Assembly (NCBI RefSeq): GCF_000764305.2
Contig: NW_025935716.1
Span: 124,001-188,000 of the forward strand
Reading direction: 5' to 3'
From: Hyalella azteca
Taxonomy: Eukaryota > Arthropoda > Malacostraca > Amphipoda > Hyalellidae
Length of the DNA stretch: 64,000 nucleotides
Made by a program: the position numbers and the translations under genes. Shown piece by piece: positions 59,201 to 59,623 of this stretch. The first letter of the stretch is position 1. Each line of letters opens with the position of its first letter. Under the pieces are notes generated by a model. It saw only the letters and a program-made list of their open reading frames with translations, was not told the DNA's origin and did not search any database.

Positions 59201-59623
59201 CAAATGTCTTTTTTGTGTCATTTAAACGTTGCATCGTTAAAACCTATTGCAAATTTACCGTGAACTATGAAGACATGAACAATTGGGGCTGATCAAAGGC
59301 TAAATACTATGAAATCCACATAATTTTCGGATCACTATTCTGGGACAGATTCGCACGAGCATTTGTCACAACTTAAGTCTAACTCTACTGAAGAAATGAA
59401 AGTTATTCATTAAATTATTTTTGCATATTTCAAGCATCAGGGAAAAATTTAGGTCCTAAGTGGGCTGACCTGTGACGGTGATGAAGAAGGAGGCCTGGGC
59501 TGAGCCGTGCGGGTTCTCCAAGGTAAGCTGGTACAGTCCCTTGTCCGCCCTGCAACCGCTCGACAGCTTCAATGTAGCGAACTTCTCCGAGACATCGCTT
59601 GAGAATTTGTCGTTCATTGGGAT
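2082..59623 (-). CDS. giant muscle Ig/FN3 protein, titin/unc-89/zormin-like; partial gene, 40 exons in window
   Basis: Forty exons can be joined in one frame from 59,623 down to 2,082 (about 6,200 codons), and the gene runs off both ends of the window. The product has 12 complete and 2 partial Ig domains, 2 FN3 domains, proline-rich and acidic linkers, one giant exon with internal repeats, and a long charged helix. Ig domains show the WYKDG strand-C and DxGxYxCxAxN strand-F signatures; FN3 domains show VxLxWxxPxxxG and YxFRVxAxNxYG. Family knowledge: such proteins are sarcomeric scaffolds at the Z-disc, A-band or M-line. Architecture fits zormin, stretchin or unc-89-like proteins better than projectin, because FN3 domains are few and linkers long. 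No kinase, SH3 or RhoGEF domain is visible here, so orthology stays open. All introns are GT-AG except one GC-AG. Confidence 0.9.
2290..2515. repeat. minisatellite, ~32 bp
   Basis: Six or more copies of a unit containing GTGTCGGTTTCAACGCATCA, just upstream (in transcript sense) of exon 40 in intron 39. Confidence 0.9.
2516..3346. other. intron 39 remainder, nothing recognised
   Basis: No coding signal or repeat beyond the minisatellite at 2,290-2,515. Confidence 0.65.
3347..3495 (-). CDS. exon 39: end of Ig domain 13
   Basis: Acceptor CACCTACAG, donor AG|GTCAGT; phase 0 to 2. Encodes VSLRIDDLHWEDEGKYEMEA then VNPGGRVTSYTRLLSTSDCS and a short helix LEAHEKIN. Strand F cysteine is M, so Ig 13 lacks both canonical cysteines. 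Confidence 0.93.
3496..5579. other. introns around the candidate microexon
   Basis: AT-rich. Only the 30-bp candidate exon at 4,169-4,198 stands out. Confidence 0.65.
4169..4198 (-). CDS. exon 38: candidate 30-bp cassette microexon
   Basis: Acceptor CACTTCTCAAACAG and a perfect donor AAG|GTAAGT enclose 30 bp in phase 0-0 with no stop, encoding IHNVFGYVHK. It would insert ten residues in the D-E loop of Ig 13. Exons 37 and 39 also join in frame without it and then give a canonical-length Ig, so it is optional at most and may be a chance match. Confidence 0.5.
5580..6400 (+). mobile_element. decayed LINE fragment, 3' part of reverse-transcriptase ORF
   Basis: Broken, frameshifted reading frames on the plus strand still show a non-LTR retrotransposon: CGPDNFHS near 5,620, then PAHWKEAKLTPMFK near 5,730 (the ...W(K)xAxVxPxFK block), and the C-terminal SPNLEFESDVWSPKL, NFQRRAARI and RRLRGELIEVFKYTHGLY between 5,916 and 6,160. 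A tail resembling SFKNRxDK lies near 6,330. No 5' end, poly-A or target duplication recognised. Non-functional. Confidence 0.88.
6401..7451. other. intron 37 remainder, nothing recognised
   Basis: A 133-codon open frame on the plus strand (6,703-7,104) has no recognisable motif and no homology I can name. I do not call it a gene. Confidence 0.6.
7452..7553 (-). CDS. exon 37: middle of Ig domain 13
   Basis: Acceptor GTTGACAG, donor ACC|GTAAGT; phase 0-0, 34 codons. Encodes VTGDPLPEVRWYKDGSVLDP then QRYPRFSTQFSAGT, strands C to D. Confidence 0.92.
7681..7818. repeat. dispersed repeat, copy 1
   Basis: Starts CAGTACTCACTGCAGTGAGT (containing the palindrome ACTCACTGCAGTGAGT), then AGAGCGCATTTTCTCGTCGA, a GACGGACGGACAGAC microsatellite, and ends ATAAATGAGAAAATGCACTA. 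The ends form an inverted GCATTTTCTC / GAGAAAATGC. The second copy is at 35,151-35,318 in the same orientation. Could be a SINE- or MITE-like element; no family assigned. Confidence 0.85.
8062..8283 (-). CDS. exon 36: end of FN3 2 and start of Ig 13
   Basis: Acceptor CACCACAG, donor CAG|GTGCGC; phase 0-0. LKPEREYLFRVTPRNKYGWG is the FN3 F-strand signature. Then EQPIIPRTLPRQVRCMPGGS and ISFDAQ start Ig 13, with A where the strand-B cysteine would be. Confidence 0.94.
8420..8870. repeat. minisatellite, ~37 bp, about 12 copies
   Basis: Degenerate units such as GAACAAGTAGATGATTGACT then GAAGTGTTGG. Fills most of intron 35 on the donor side of exon 35. I see no exon sequence in the unit. Confidence 0.9.
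8897..9051 (-). CDS. exon 35: first half of FN3 domain 2
   Basis: Acceptor TTGAGCAG, donor GAG|GTGATG; phase 1 to 0. Encodes DVPGKVGTIRAVDVGKSWVS, then LKWGKPEHVGSCPVTAYKIE and AWILGEEARWQE. Shows the FN3 pattern W(V)SLxWxxPxxxG...YxIE. Confidence 0.93.
9060..9480. repeat. AT-rich simple and short tandem repeats
   Basis: Two arrays: AATGTAATGTAATA / GGTAACGAACAC units at 9,060-9,165, and TAAATAAAATAAATA units with CAAATAAAG at 9,340-9,480. Intron 34. Confidence 0.85.
9514..9622 (-). CDS. exon 34: basic/serine-rich linker
   Basis: Acceptor TTCATCTCAG, donor AGAG|GTGCGG; phase 0 to 1. Encodes VKDNSRSRSYSPRGTERFPS and VSHDEDQRRMSGRFIR, joining Ig 12 to FN3 domain 2. Contains RRMS and SRSRSYSP, plausible phosphorylation sites. 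Confidence 0.88.
9624..9880. repeat. tandem repeat on the acceptor side of exon 34, ~94 bp x 3
   Basis: Three copies containing GAGATGAACATTTAA(A/T) and GGATATAAGTAATCAGTTG. The first copy abuts the CTCAG acceptor of exon 34, so the pyrimidine tract and intron end are repeated upstream of the true acceptor. Confidence 0.85.
10281..10453 (-). CDS. exon 33: remainder of Ig domain 12
   Basis: Acceptor ACACCGCAG, donor AAG|GTGGGC; phase 1 to 0. Encodes VTWLKGMQDVSNRFTSHKTV, then WTLRGVQFTDSGTYTIEAKN and AHGTVRSYCSVK. Strand F has TYTIEA in place of TYTCEA. Confidence 0.92.
10914..11448. repeat. minisatellite carrying the 3' end of exon 32, 64/67 bp x 8
   Basis: Eight copies, spaced 64 or 67 bp, each containing the minus-strand exon tail LTLSCTVMGEPTP(R) plus its GTGAGG donor and the following intron bases (GTGATGGGTGATGAG). 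The right-most copy is the real end of exon 32. Spacing is not a multiple of three and read-through stops after six codons, so the extra donors would not give simple longer proteins. Confidence 0.92.
11385..11578 (-). CDS. exon 32: end of Ig 11 and start of Ig 12
   Basis: Acceptor CCTTTCAG, donor AGAG|GTGAGG; phase 2 to 1. YGNAYTLSTVSFGTARPRRG closes Ig 11. RAPSFTERPESMITAFRDEE and LTLSCTVMGEPTPR start Ig 12. The exon tail with its donor is present in about seven further tandem copies downstream (10,914-11,384). Confidence 0.92.
11912..12068 (-). CDS. exon 31: middle of Ig domain 11
   Basis: Acceptor GACAACAG, donor CC|GTGCGT; phase 1 to 2. Encodes GTPTPDILWLFNGRSLAPSG, then VGSSHTLTVFQVKEKDLGTY and SCRIQNP. 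The donor was chosen because it restores NPYGNAYTL with exon 32. Confidence 0.92.
12235..12996. repeat. minisatellite starting at the donor of exon 30, ~21 bp, about 35 copies
   Basis: Units such as GATCTGACATGAGATAGGGG. On the minus strand each unit contains GTCAGATC, the first eight intron bases after exon 30, so the array grows out of the donor. Long open frames through it arise only because the unit is a multiple of three. Confidence 0.93.
12997..13110 (-). CDS. exon 30: start of Ig domain 11
   Basis: Acceptor TGTTGCAG, donor GCAG|GTCAGA; phase 1-1. Encodes VDRKSQVPDNTETPRFVTEL then RVPEDGTLTLQVDVA. Strand B has V where cysteine is usual. A ~21-bp minisatellite begins directly at the donor. 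Confidence 0.9.
13542..13649 (-). CDS. exon 29: end of Ig domain 10
   Basis: Acceptor GCTTCCAG, donor CCTG|GTCAGT; phase 1-1. Encodes SLIIKNPRAADSGLYSCHAE and NRVYRDEISANVRVP: strands E-G with the canonical DSGLYSC. Confidence 0.93.
13650..14185. other. intron 28, nothing recognised
   Basis: AT-rich with loosely repeated ATCATGAATATAATAATCAA-like stretches near 14,040-14,160. Confidence 0.65.
14186..14329 (-). CDS. exon 28: middle of Ig domain 10
   Basis: Acceptor CTCGACAG, donor ATCT|GTGAGT; phase 1-1. Encodes ERYVAEDDELVLSCHVTGFP and PPKTTWLKDADKVPASQRFQ, then SVVSDEGIC. Strand B cysteine and strand C tryptophan are present. Confidence 0.93.
14330..14904. other. intron 27, nothing recognised
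   Basis: AT-rich; a few TATGATCA repeats near 14,765-14,825. Confidence 0.65.
14905..15085 (-). CDS. exon 27: end of Ig 9 and start of Ig 10
   Basis: Acceptor TTTTGGCAG, donor AGGG|GTGAGA; phase 0 to 1. TSFIDGLASLEIREAARSDS and GEYTCTANNRHGRVTTSCDL finish Ig 9. KPSPPTFTTSIR starts Ig 10. Confidence 0.93.
15086..16140. other. intron 26 remainder
   Basis: Only the hairpin at 15,815-15,848 and the exon-tail duplication near 16,141 stand out. Confidence 0.65.
15815..15848. other. perfect inverted repeat (hairpin)
   Basis: ATGATGATCCGTA at 15,815-15,827 and its reverse complement at 15,836-15,848 around an 8-base AT loop. Intron 26; no flanking U-tract that would suggest a terminator function. 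Confidence 0.85.
16141..16246. repeat. 54-bp duplication of the exon 26 tail
   Basis: The last codons of exon 26 (KEEDRIK, then GTGAGT) recur 54 bp downstream as TEEDKIN followed by GTGAGA. The frame stays open between them, so a second donor in the same phase exists at 16,139-16,140. Confidence 0.85.
16195..16383 (-). CDS. exon 26: first part of Ig domain 9
   Basis: Acceptor TACTGCTAAG, donor AAA|GTGAGT; phase 0-0. Encodes SEDGFRRDVRRRPKFSTKLQ, then RGTRVKLSCNVLCGP and EIEWFKGGYPLKEEDRIK. Just downstream the last 54 bp are duplicated with a second in-phase donor (end at 16,141, AAT|GTGAGA), which would add 18 residues. Confidence 0.93.
16643..16783 (-). CDS. exon 25: end of charged helix and linker
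   Basis: Acceptor TTCCTACCAAG (AAG type), donor GAG|GTAGGA; phase 0-0, 47 codons. EEERRKRRLEERMRWYKDD finishes the helix. ETGKLDYTEKELVVHPLPLD and MRKPRDSE lead towards Ig 9. Confidence 0.9.
16784..17318. other. intron 24, nothing recognised
   Basis: Separates the giant exon from exon 25. The giant frame stays open for 49 codons past the donor, but without charged-helix character (FICINHSRVANIWMKYEIII). Confidence 0.75.
17319..18215 (-). other. charged helix (single alpha-helix or coiled coil) at end of giant exon
   Basis: About 300 residues of almost only E, R, K, A, Q and L with i/i+4 opposite charges, e.g. EEREEKRRLRKMEEIEARK and EEEKKKLEEELRRREDLKR. No proline or glycine. It continues into exon 25 (EEERRKRRLEERMRWYKDD). 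The lack of a regular heptad favours a stable single alpha-helix over a dimeric coiled coil, but I cannot exclude the latter. Confidence 0.85.
17319..29623 (-). CDS. exon 24: 12,305-bp giant exon of repeats, disordered region and charged helix
   Basis: Acceptor TTTTTCACAG, donor AAG|GTTTGC; phase 1 to 0, about 4,101 codons without a stop. From the N-terminus (residue numbers within the exon): start GQEGNQAELPPLRIVRETSR; acidic region with a lysine cluster KKSAKKRKKK near 200; a ~160-residue module at about 536-694 and 804-963; about 63 copies of a PPGQEVVI-like octapeptide at about 1065-1571; the module again at about 1616-1779 and 1841-1998; a very long acidic S/E/D/K-rich, probably disordered region to about 3800; then an E/R/K-rich helix to the end. 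No Ig or FN3 lies inside. By analogy with PEVK and spacer regions of titin-class proteins it may act as an extensible or spacer segment; that is inference. The frame stays open at both ends beyond the splice sites, but those parts are intronic. Confidence 0.95.
23630..24100 (-). repeat. giant-exon module, copy 4
   Basis: Landmarks: LQGALDAMKESKKPIEILE, LKNVRDLNVTLETKHSL, VEIVHKVIGPPKERL, DVPVFEISELSVDGNLK, VSTAAVTIGGDDN, LAAKCMAAITGLLAQL. Closest in its HKVIGP motif to copy 1. Confidence 0.85.
24287..24775 (-). repeat. giant-exon module, copy 3
   Basis: Landmarks: VQKAIQEMVSSNAPVELVFE, IKNPQKDLVVFLEVAENI, LVQNIVLPKRDLLLKRL, DIPAFEITKIVKDGNELK, MKKVKVMFPESQ, LAALCKASITEQL. The HKVIGP motif has drifted to QNIVLP. 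Lies on the C-terminal side of the octapeptide array. Confidence 0.85.
24909..26427 (-). repeat. coding tandem repeat, ~63 x 24 bp (PPGQEVVI-like octapeptide)
   Basis: In-frame 24-bp units encode an eight-residue consensus P-P-G-Q-E-A/V-V-S/I. Units between about 25,790 and 26,010 are nearly identical (repeated PPGQEVVI), while outer units have diverged to forms such as PSGHEAEF. Rich in P, E, V and Q, so it resembles a PEVK-type elastic or spacer sequence in composition; that is an analogy, not homology. Lies between module copies 2 and 3. Confidence 0.93.
26735..27210 (-). repeat. giant-exon module, copy 2
   Basis: Same order of landmarks as copy 1: LTAVLQQIIAVERPVELVE, LVNPAEDLGIAIEITETL, LIIHKVISPKNERLLEKL, MIPVFEITEEIDKGKTVKK, KVNEAKVVLGDAQ, and a final helix LTSCQTAISEVI. 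Separated from copy 1 by about 110 residues. Confidence 0.87.
27540..28015 (-). repeat. giant-exon module, copy 1
   Basis: First of four copies of a ~160-residue unit. Landmarks in order: LQTAVNKLKLEKKPIEIEE, PVELQVLAQVQMELPEGK, LIHKVIGPRTAELANRL, LPVIEITEIKAGPEVIK, KINKAKVIYMEDK, and a helix with CTASAEEVLAEV. Mixed helix/strand pattern rather than low complexity. No family recognised. Confidence 0.85.
29814..30110 (-). CDS. exon 23: acidic linker
   Basis: Acceptor TTATTATAG, donor TCCG|GTTAGT; phase 1-1, 297 bp. Encodes DQLIGKEKSSASQDQQQHDA, a serine stretch (NPSLSTINEERSSQISVY), then a compact acidic piece with ISVSIDGKDVSVSLYDTPDL and a short helix (AKQIADMYSEEISDHF). No named domain. 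It bridges the Ig array and the giant exon. Confidence 0.9.
30341..30521 (-). CDS. exon 22: remainder of Ig domain 8
   Basis: Acceptor GGTTGCAG, donor GAAG|GTTCGT; phase 0 to 1. Encodes VIGVPQPSLKWYKDGVELQP, GDIHRIISGENGTCCLGTYT and CEASNCMGSASSSASLLGFE. A canonical B-type Ig with both cysteines and the NCMG turn shared with Ig 4 and Ig 6. Confidence 0.95.
30956..31111 (-). CDS. exon 21: end of Ig 7 and start of Ig 8; GC donor
   Basis: Acceptor CCTCCCAG, phase 0-0. GEWKCMAVNEFGHSVTGASV closes Ig 7. VPRHYKKPVFLEPLRALLSK then starts Ig 8 up to VNLECK. The donor is AAG|GCAAGT, a GC-AG intron: the frame and homology to exons 14 and 18 demand that the exon stops exactly there, and no GT fits. The acceptor edge is copied in a minisatellite on its upstream side. 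Confidence 0.92.
31085..31510. repeat. minisatellite carrying the acceptor edge of exon 21, ~55 bp, about 7 copies
   Basis: Units contain CTCACCCTGGGTGGGGGATG, which on the minus strand is the acceptor C(C)CAG plus the first exon bases GGTGAGTG. Between them lies ATAATATATTGGGCAGTTG-like sequence. Copies extend upstream of the real acceptor at 31,112-31,113. Confidence 0.9.
31511..32349. other. intron 20 remainder, nothing recognised
   Basis: AT-rich unique sequence between the acceptor-edge repeat of exon 21 and exon 20. Confidence 0.65.
32350..32489 (-). CDS. exon 20: middle of Ig domain 7
   Basis: Acceptor CTGTGCAG, donor CAG|GTACGT; phase 1 to 0. Encodes VTTTTAPSSVTWYHEDVEVP, then DGPRFTTAAEGTGKFSLQIQ and NLDFSDQ. 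Strand C has WYHEDVEV, like the A-type Ig domains 3 and 5. Confidence 0.93.
32490..33138. other. intron 19 remainder, nothing recognised
   Basis: Unique AT-rich sequence between exon 20 and the tandem copies of the exon 19 tail. Confidence 0.65.
33139..33372. repeat. minisatellite carrying the 3' end of exon 19, 78 bp x 3
   Basis: Three near-identical 78-bp units containing GACCGAGAGCTTAAGCGGTT (minus strand ...QPLKLSVQ and the GTACAT donor). Exon ends would fall at 33,139, 33,217 and 33,295. The right-most is used, because read-through meets TAG in each unit. Confidence 0.93.
33295..33492 (-). CDS. exon 19: end of Ig 6 and start of Ig 7
   Basis: Acceptor TTGTTACAG, donor CAAG|GTACAT; phase 1-1. 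GKYSCVAKNCMGEASSSAEL finishes Ig 6. A helical spacer (DIKSHLNEDEKEHLLATNV) leads into PPRFIHGLLSLDGKIGQPLK of Ig 7. The last ~78 bp of the exon with its donor are repeated twice more downstream (33,139-33,294), but read-through there meets stops. Confidence 0.93.
33493..34155. other. intron 18, nothing recognised
   Basis: Two overlapping ~63-codon frames near 33,903-34,098 have no family features. Confidence 0.65.
34156..34338 (-). CDS. exon 18: first part of Ig domain 6
   Basis: Acceptor CTCATCAG, donor CTGG|GTAGGT; phase 1-1. Encodes VPRNYRVPRFLEALRALLTE, then EGLVSFECKVVGFPTPLLKW and YKDGQELKPGDVYQL. It has the same intron positions and motif order as exon 14, the matching half of Ig 4. 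Confidence 0.95.
34339..34906. other. intron 17, nothing recognised
   Basis: Unique AT-rich sequence. Confidence 0.65.
34907..35116 (-). CDS. exon 17: remainder of Ig domain 5
   Basis: Acceptor CACACGACAG, donor ACGG|GTAAAA; phase 1-1. Encodes SPLGVTWYNNGRPVEESDKY (strand C and C'), GGRFSLHVIPLELGDDGEWK (strands E-F), then GYASSACQLTL. Strand F reads GEWKAVV, so this domain has neither canonical cysteine. Confidence 0.94.
35151..35318. repeat. dispersed repeat, copy 2
   Basis: Same layout as the copy at 7,681-7,818, with a longer GACG/GACA microsatellite and end ATAAATGAGAAAATGCGCTA. Lies in intron 16. Confidence 0.85.
35319..36333. other. intron 16 remainder, nothing recognised
   Basis: Unique AT-rich sequence after the dispersed repeat copy 2. 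Confidence 0.65.
36334..36437 (-). CDS. exon 16: start of Ig domain 5
   Basis: Acceptor AACTCTAG, donor CAAG|GTAAGA; phase 2 to 1. Encodes DARSPSPMGPPPIFLQHL then VDKKVKIGDKVDFFIQ, i.e. strands A-B of an A-type Ig with F in place of the strand-B cysteine. Confidence 0.9.
36839..37016 (-). CDS. exon 15: second part of Ig domain 4 plus linker
   Basis: Acceptor GTGCATTAG; donor AA|GTGAGT (phase 2), giving this end. Encodes GDVFGLTANASDPTSLGTYT then CEAVNCMGRVVSSSRVRVAS. An alternative phase-2 donor AG|GTGCGG lies about 30 bases upstream, inside the exon. The end chosen uses the stronger donor and adds a short basic linker before Ig 5. Confidence 0.82.
37378..37463. mobile_element. 86-bp piggyBac-like miniature element
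   Basis: Flanked by TTAA on both sides (37,374-37,377 and 37,464-37,467). Terminal inverted repeats: CTCTCCTGTTGTCTTC at the left, GAAGACTACAGGAAGG at the right. The interior has GGTCGGAAATACGG and TTTTGACCC. TTAA target and CYYTCCTGTNGTC ends fit piggyBac-derived MITEs. Lies in intron 14. Confidence 0.78.
37603..37749 (-). CDS. exon 14: first part of Ig domain 4
   Basis: Acceptor TTACACTCAG, donor GCGG|GTTGGT; phase 1-1. Encodes VPKGYKPPVFLEEL, then TEGTVSLECKVVGVPTPVLK and WFKDGVEIKAG. A textbook I-set N-terminal half ('B-type' in the super-repeat). Confidence 0.93.
38175..38355 (-). CDS. exon 13: remainder of Ig domain 3
   Basis: Acceptor TATTTACAG, donor ATTG|GTGAGT; phase 0 to 1. Encodes VYWYHNEREVFED (strand C), FFGLDVNPLIPADEGTWRC (strands E-F) and ENRYGQTSCSAALRVIG. 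This is the 'A-type' Ig of the two-domain super-repeat: tryptophan strand C, GTWRC strand F, no strand-B cysteine. Confidence 0.93.
38356..39212. other. intron 12, nothing recognised
   Basis: Less AT-rich than its neighbours, with scattered GTACCTTCGTA and TACGTATC-like words but no clear tandem unit. Confidence 0.6.
39213..39371 (-). CDS. exon 12: end of Ig 2 and start of Ig 3
   Basis: Acceptor CATCCTACAG, donor AAG|GTGCGC; phase 0-0. STASVALRVVAMEEL finishes the G strand of Ig 2. APSFARALTALSAKVGTRVR then starts Ig 3, followed by FLVELHFARDVK, where the strand-B cysteine is replaced by E. Confidence 0.88.
39372..39765. other. intron 11 remainder, nothing recognised
   Basis: Unique sequence between exon 12 and the exon 11 donor array. 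Confidence 0.65.
39766..40045. repeat. in-frame array of exon 11 tail units with seven GTGAGT donors
   Basis: Alternating 30- and 48-bp units encode VSVTSPDGS(R/K) and VSGTYTASVTSPDGS(R/K) on the minus strand. Every unit ends in TCT(A/A)(A/G)G followed by GTGAGT. Potential exon ends are 39,766, 39,814, 39,844, 39,892, 39,922, 39,970 and 40,000. All are in phase 0 and no stop occurs between them. Confidence 0.93.
40000..40144 (-). CDS. exon 11: core of Ig domain 2; one of seven possible 3' ends
   Basis: Acceptor AACGCGCAG (weak pyrimidine tract), donor AGG|GTGAGT; phase 2 to 0. It continues TALTW with HKGGRELVTSERYTATVG, then DSGTYTASVISPDGSR (strands F-G, no cysteine). Six further GTGAGT donors follow at exon ends 39,970, 39,922, 39,892, 39,844, 39,814 and 39,766. 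All are in the same phase within an open tandem repeat, so longer forms of this exon are possible. Confidence 0.82.
40205..40535. repeat. minisatellite, ~35 bp, about 9 copies
   Basis: Units such as GTTGTTGCCAAGTGGCACCA and AGTTTATGGTCATT. Intron 10, upstream (transcript sense) of exon 11. Confidence 0.9.
40536..42004. other. intron 10 remainder, nothing recognised
   Basis: Unique sequence, with a loose GCTGGTGCA(G/T)-rich stretch near 41,510-41,700. Confidence 0.6.
42005..42165. repeat. minisatellite carrying the donor edge of exon 10, 34-55 bp, 4 copies
   Basis: The exon 10 end, CCCTCACATG|GTG on the minus strand, recurs at about 42,008, 42,062 and 42,117 besides the true end at 42,151, with CACCCTCCACC spacers. 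Confidence 0.82.
42151..42253 (-). CDS. exon 10: first part of Ig domain 2
   Basis: Acceptor GTTCTCAG, donor TG|GTGTGG; phase 1 to 2. Encodes GADVAARMAAVTVAGGSDAV and on through strands B-C to ALTW, where the tryptophan codon is completed by exon 11. Strand B has AVLVVTL with no cysteine. GC-rich. The donor end is copied in the neighbouring minisatellite at 42,008-42,150. Confidence 0.78.
42259..42575. repeat. tandem repeat on the acceptor side of exon 10, ~81 bp x 4
   Basis: Units start (C/T)GGTC(A/G)CGG(C/A)AGACGTCACTA at about 42,260, 42,341, 42,421 and 42,501 and end in AT-rich TTAATAATTCATGAT. The first copy touches the exon 10 acceptor. Confidence 0.92.
43255..43495. repeat. two tandem copies, ~118 bp
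   Basis: Both copies contain ACAATTAGGTTAGCAACGCTA-like starts (the first reads ACAAATTAGGTTAGTAACGC), then GAACG(A)ACAGAGGTG-like and AGGCAAGAAGAAAG. Intron 9. Confidence 0.85.
43720..43935. repeat. short tandem repeats
   Basis: Two copies of AAATGGCCAATACGATGAAAA, then two copies of a ~62-bp unit with AGAACATG(C/T)TAGTAATTCC and AATAATAACAG. Intron 9. Confidence 0.8.
44050..44430. repeat. degenerate minisatellite, ~50-60 bp
   Basis: Units contain GCCTTCA(A/G)TATAATATTA and G(G/A)TGCCGGAGCCTTC. Intron 9. Confidence 0.75.
45345..45875. repeat. minisatellite, ~43 bp, about 12 copies
   Basis: Highly homogeneous units: GTCTAGCGCGTATTGCAGCA, CGCAGTACAGTGCAGTGGAG, GTT. Differences are mostly single bases, so expansion is recent. 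Intron 9. Confidence 0.95.
45876..49286. other. intron 9 remainder with a GC-rich patch
   Basis: Mostly AT-rich. A GC-rich patch lies at about 48,000-48,370, with CAGCTG boxes near 48,313 and 48,328. A small frame near 47,385-47,621 (VDPCEEALREVLRHP) is not recognisable. No supported gene. Confidence 0.55.
49287..49483. mobile_element. 197-bp PIF/Harbinger-like MITE
   Basis: Terminal inverted repeats GGGTACGCACACAGTGGAAG at the left and CTTTCACTGTGTGCGTACCC at the right, flanked by TTA on both sides (49,284-49,286 and 49,484-49,486). A 3-bp TTA/TAA target and GG-starting ends fit PIF/Harbinger MITEs. Its right end abuts exon 9 and supplies a possible GTACGC donor. A related fragment lies at 62,490-62,553. 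Confidence 0.85.
49509..49661 (-). CDS. exon 9: linker with PR motif; 3' end uncertain
   Basis: Acceptor TGCCCCGCAG; phase 1-1. Encodes an acidic start (TEAVAEEGSS), then MVAPPRKRRLGGSTSSLD and an alanine/aspartate stretch. Two in-phase donors are possible: C|GTCAGT, giving this end, or G|GTACGC, giving an end at 49,482. The second donor is made by the terminal repeat of a small transposon inserted at 49,287-49,483 and would add nine residues. Confidence 0.75.
49665..49895. repeat. two tandem copies, ~115 bp, acceptor side of exon 9
   Basis: Both copies start GGGGCAAACGTGAGAGATGC and contain CACTAAAGGCAGTCTCTTAC and TCTTTATCAGCGTTG / CCTTTATCAGCGTTG. The copied part includes the pyrimidine tract of the exon 9 acceptor. 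Confidence 0.88.
50580..51110. repeat. degenerate minisatellite
   Basis: Repeated GAGACGTATGA(C/T)GCTCTTC followed by TTAGAAAAAAA-like purine stretches. Intron 8. Confidence 0.75.
51465..51855. repeat. composite minisatellite, about 90-105 bp
   Basis: Units join GATGCAGATTCTAAACAGAC, GACGCTATTTACACCCCAT, TTAATAG and a variant half with GATGCATGTTATTAGACAG. On the donor side of exon 8; no exon sequence seen in it. Confidence 0.85.
51884..51973 (-). CDS. exon 8: linker with PR motif
   Basis: Acceptor GGGATGCAG, donor GACA|GTAGGT; phase 1-1, 90 bp. Encodes EAEEIEDEGHPVPPPRHRRP and then VSTQTDGTLD. The PVPPPRHRRP core matches exons 6, 7 and 9, which is the main reason to accept such a small exon between two introns of more than 2 kb. 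Confidence 0.8.
51974..54074. other. intron 7 remainder, purine-rich
   Basis: The plus strand at 52,000-52,870 and 53,570-53,930 is purine-rich with degenerate GATGATAATGAGGAA-like words. No gene seen. Confidence 0.6.
54075..54470. repeat. minisatellite, ~27 bp, about 14 copies
   Basis: Units such as GGTTAAGGTACTCAAGGTAC and TCGCATA. Begins about 95 bp from the exon 7 donor. Intron 7. Confidence 0.92.
54564..54656 (-). CDS. exon 7: linker with PR motif
   Basis: Acceptor TTATGACAG, donor CTTAG|GTTTGT; phase 1-1, 93 bp. Encodes AIEETEGLTPLAPPRLKRP followed by SSRTSSRSDINLG. It has the same plan as exon 6: acidic start, PLAPPR (PxxPxR), basic residues, then a serine cluster. Confidence 0.85.
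54949..55134 (-). CDS. exon 6: linker with two tandem PPPRLRRSGSRAST units
   Basis: Acceptor CGAAACAG, donor TATG|GTGAGTC; phase 1-1. The exon consists almost entirely of two near-identical ~27-residue units. Each has QPQPLPTPPPRLRR followed by SGSRASTIS and is separated by acidic D/E-S residues. Each unit has a class II SH3-ligand pattern (PxxPxR) next to an RRSGS site that fits basophilic kinases; both readings are motif inference. Confidence 0.88.
55135..55615. other. intron 5, nothing recognised
   Basis: Unique AT-rich sequence. Confidence 0.65.
55616..56110 (-). CDS. exon 5: acidic linker with proline-arginine motif
   Basis: Acceptor TACTACAG, donor G|GTTAGT; symmetric phase 1-1, 495 bp. 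It encodes a charged region rich in E, S and D (e.g. KQKFYEEEEEARQASSS) and ends in VPPPPKRAPRRGGRSP. That is the first of a series of proline-arginine motifs repeated once or twice in each of exons 5-9. Being symmetric, the exon could be skipped without a frame change. Confidence 0.88.
56111..56751. other. intron 4, nothing recognised
   Basis: Unique AT-rich sequence. Confidence 0.65.
56752..56840 (-). CDS. exon 4: short linker
   Basis: Acceptor CATGTTCAG, donor G|GTGAGTG; phase 2 to 1. Encodes about 29 residues, starting SSSFEFDTYKSTSAAG and ending TALLKG. It opens the non-globular region after the FN3 domain. No domain recognised. Confidence 0.85.
57224..57399 (-). CDS. exon 3: second half of FN3 domain 1
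   Basis: Acceptor CACTTCAG, donor GG|GTCAGT; phase 0 to 2. Encodes FN3 strands D-G with the conserved L-x-x-G-x-x-Y-x-F-R-V-x-A-x-N-x-Y-G core (YKFRVKAENAYGMSDAS) and ends in a short acidic tail (VVHVEESRTPG). Together with exon 2 it makes one complete FN3 module. Confidence 0.93.
57400..57888. other. intron 2, nothing recognised
   Basis: Unique AT-rich sequence splitting FN3 domain 1. Confidence 0.65.
57889..58016 (-). CDS. exon 2: first half of FN3 domain 1
   Basis: Acceptor GTGCGCCAG, donor AGG|GTACGT; phase 1 to 0. It joins exon 1 through a split GAC codon to give ...TVTDRPGPPSRP. FN3 hallmarks are the N-terminal P-x-P-x-x-P, the strand-B tryptophan context VTLRWDPPADDGG and the strand-C AYILEYFR. 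The rest of the domain is in exon 3. Confidence 0.93.
58017..59469. other. intron 1, nothing recognised
   Basis: An 82-codon plus-strand frame at 58,461-58,709 shows no motif. No repeat or element seen. Confidence 0.65.
59470..59623 (-). CDS. exon 1 (in window): C-terminal half of an Ig domain
   Basis: Bounded by acceptor TTCTCACAG and donor CAG|GTCAGC; starts in phase 0, ends in phase 1. It encodes strands E-G of an Ig domain, with DKGLYQLTLENPHGSAQASF replacing the usual DSGxYxCxAxNxxG, so the strand-F cysteine is L. The N-terminal half must lie beyond the right edge of the window, since I see no matching exon between 59,624 and 64,000. Confidence 0.88.
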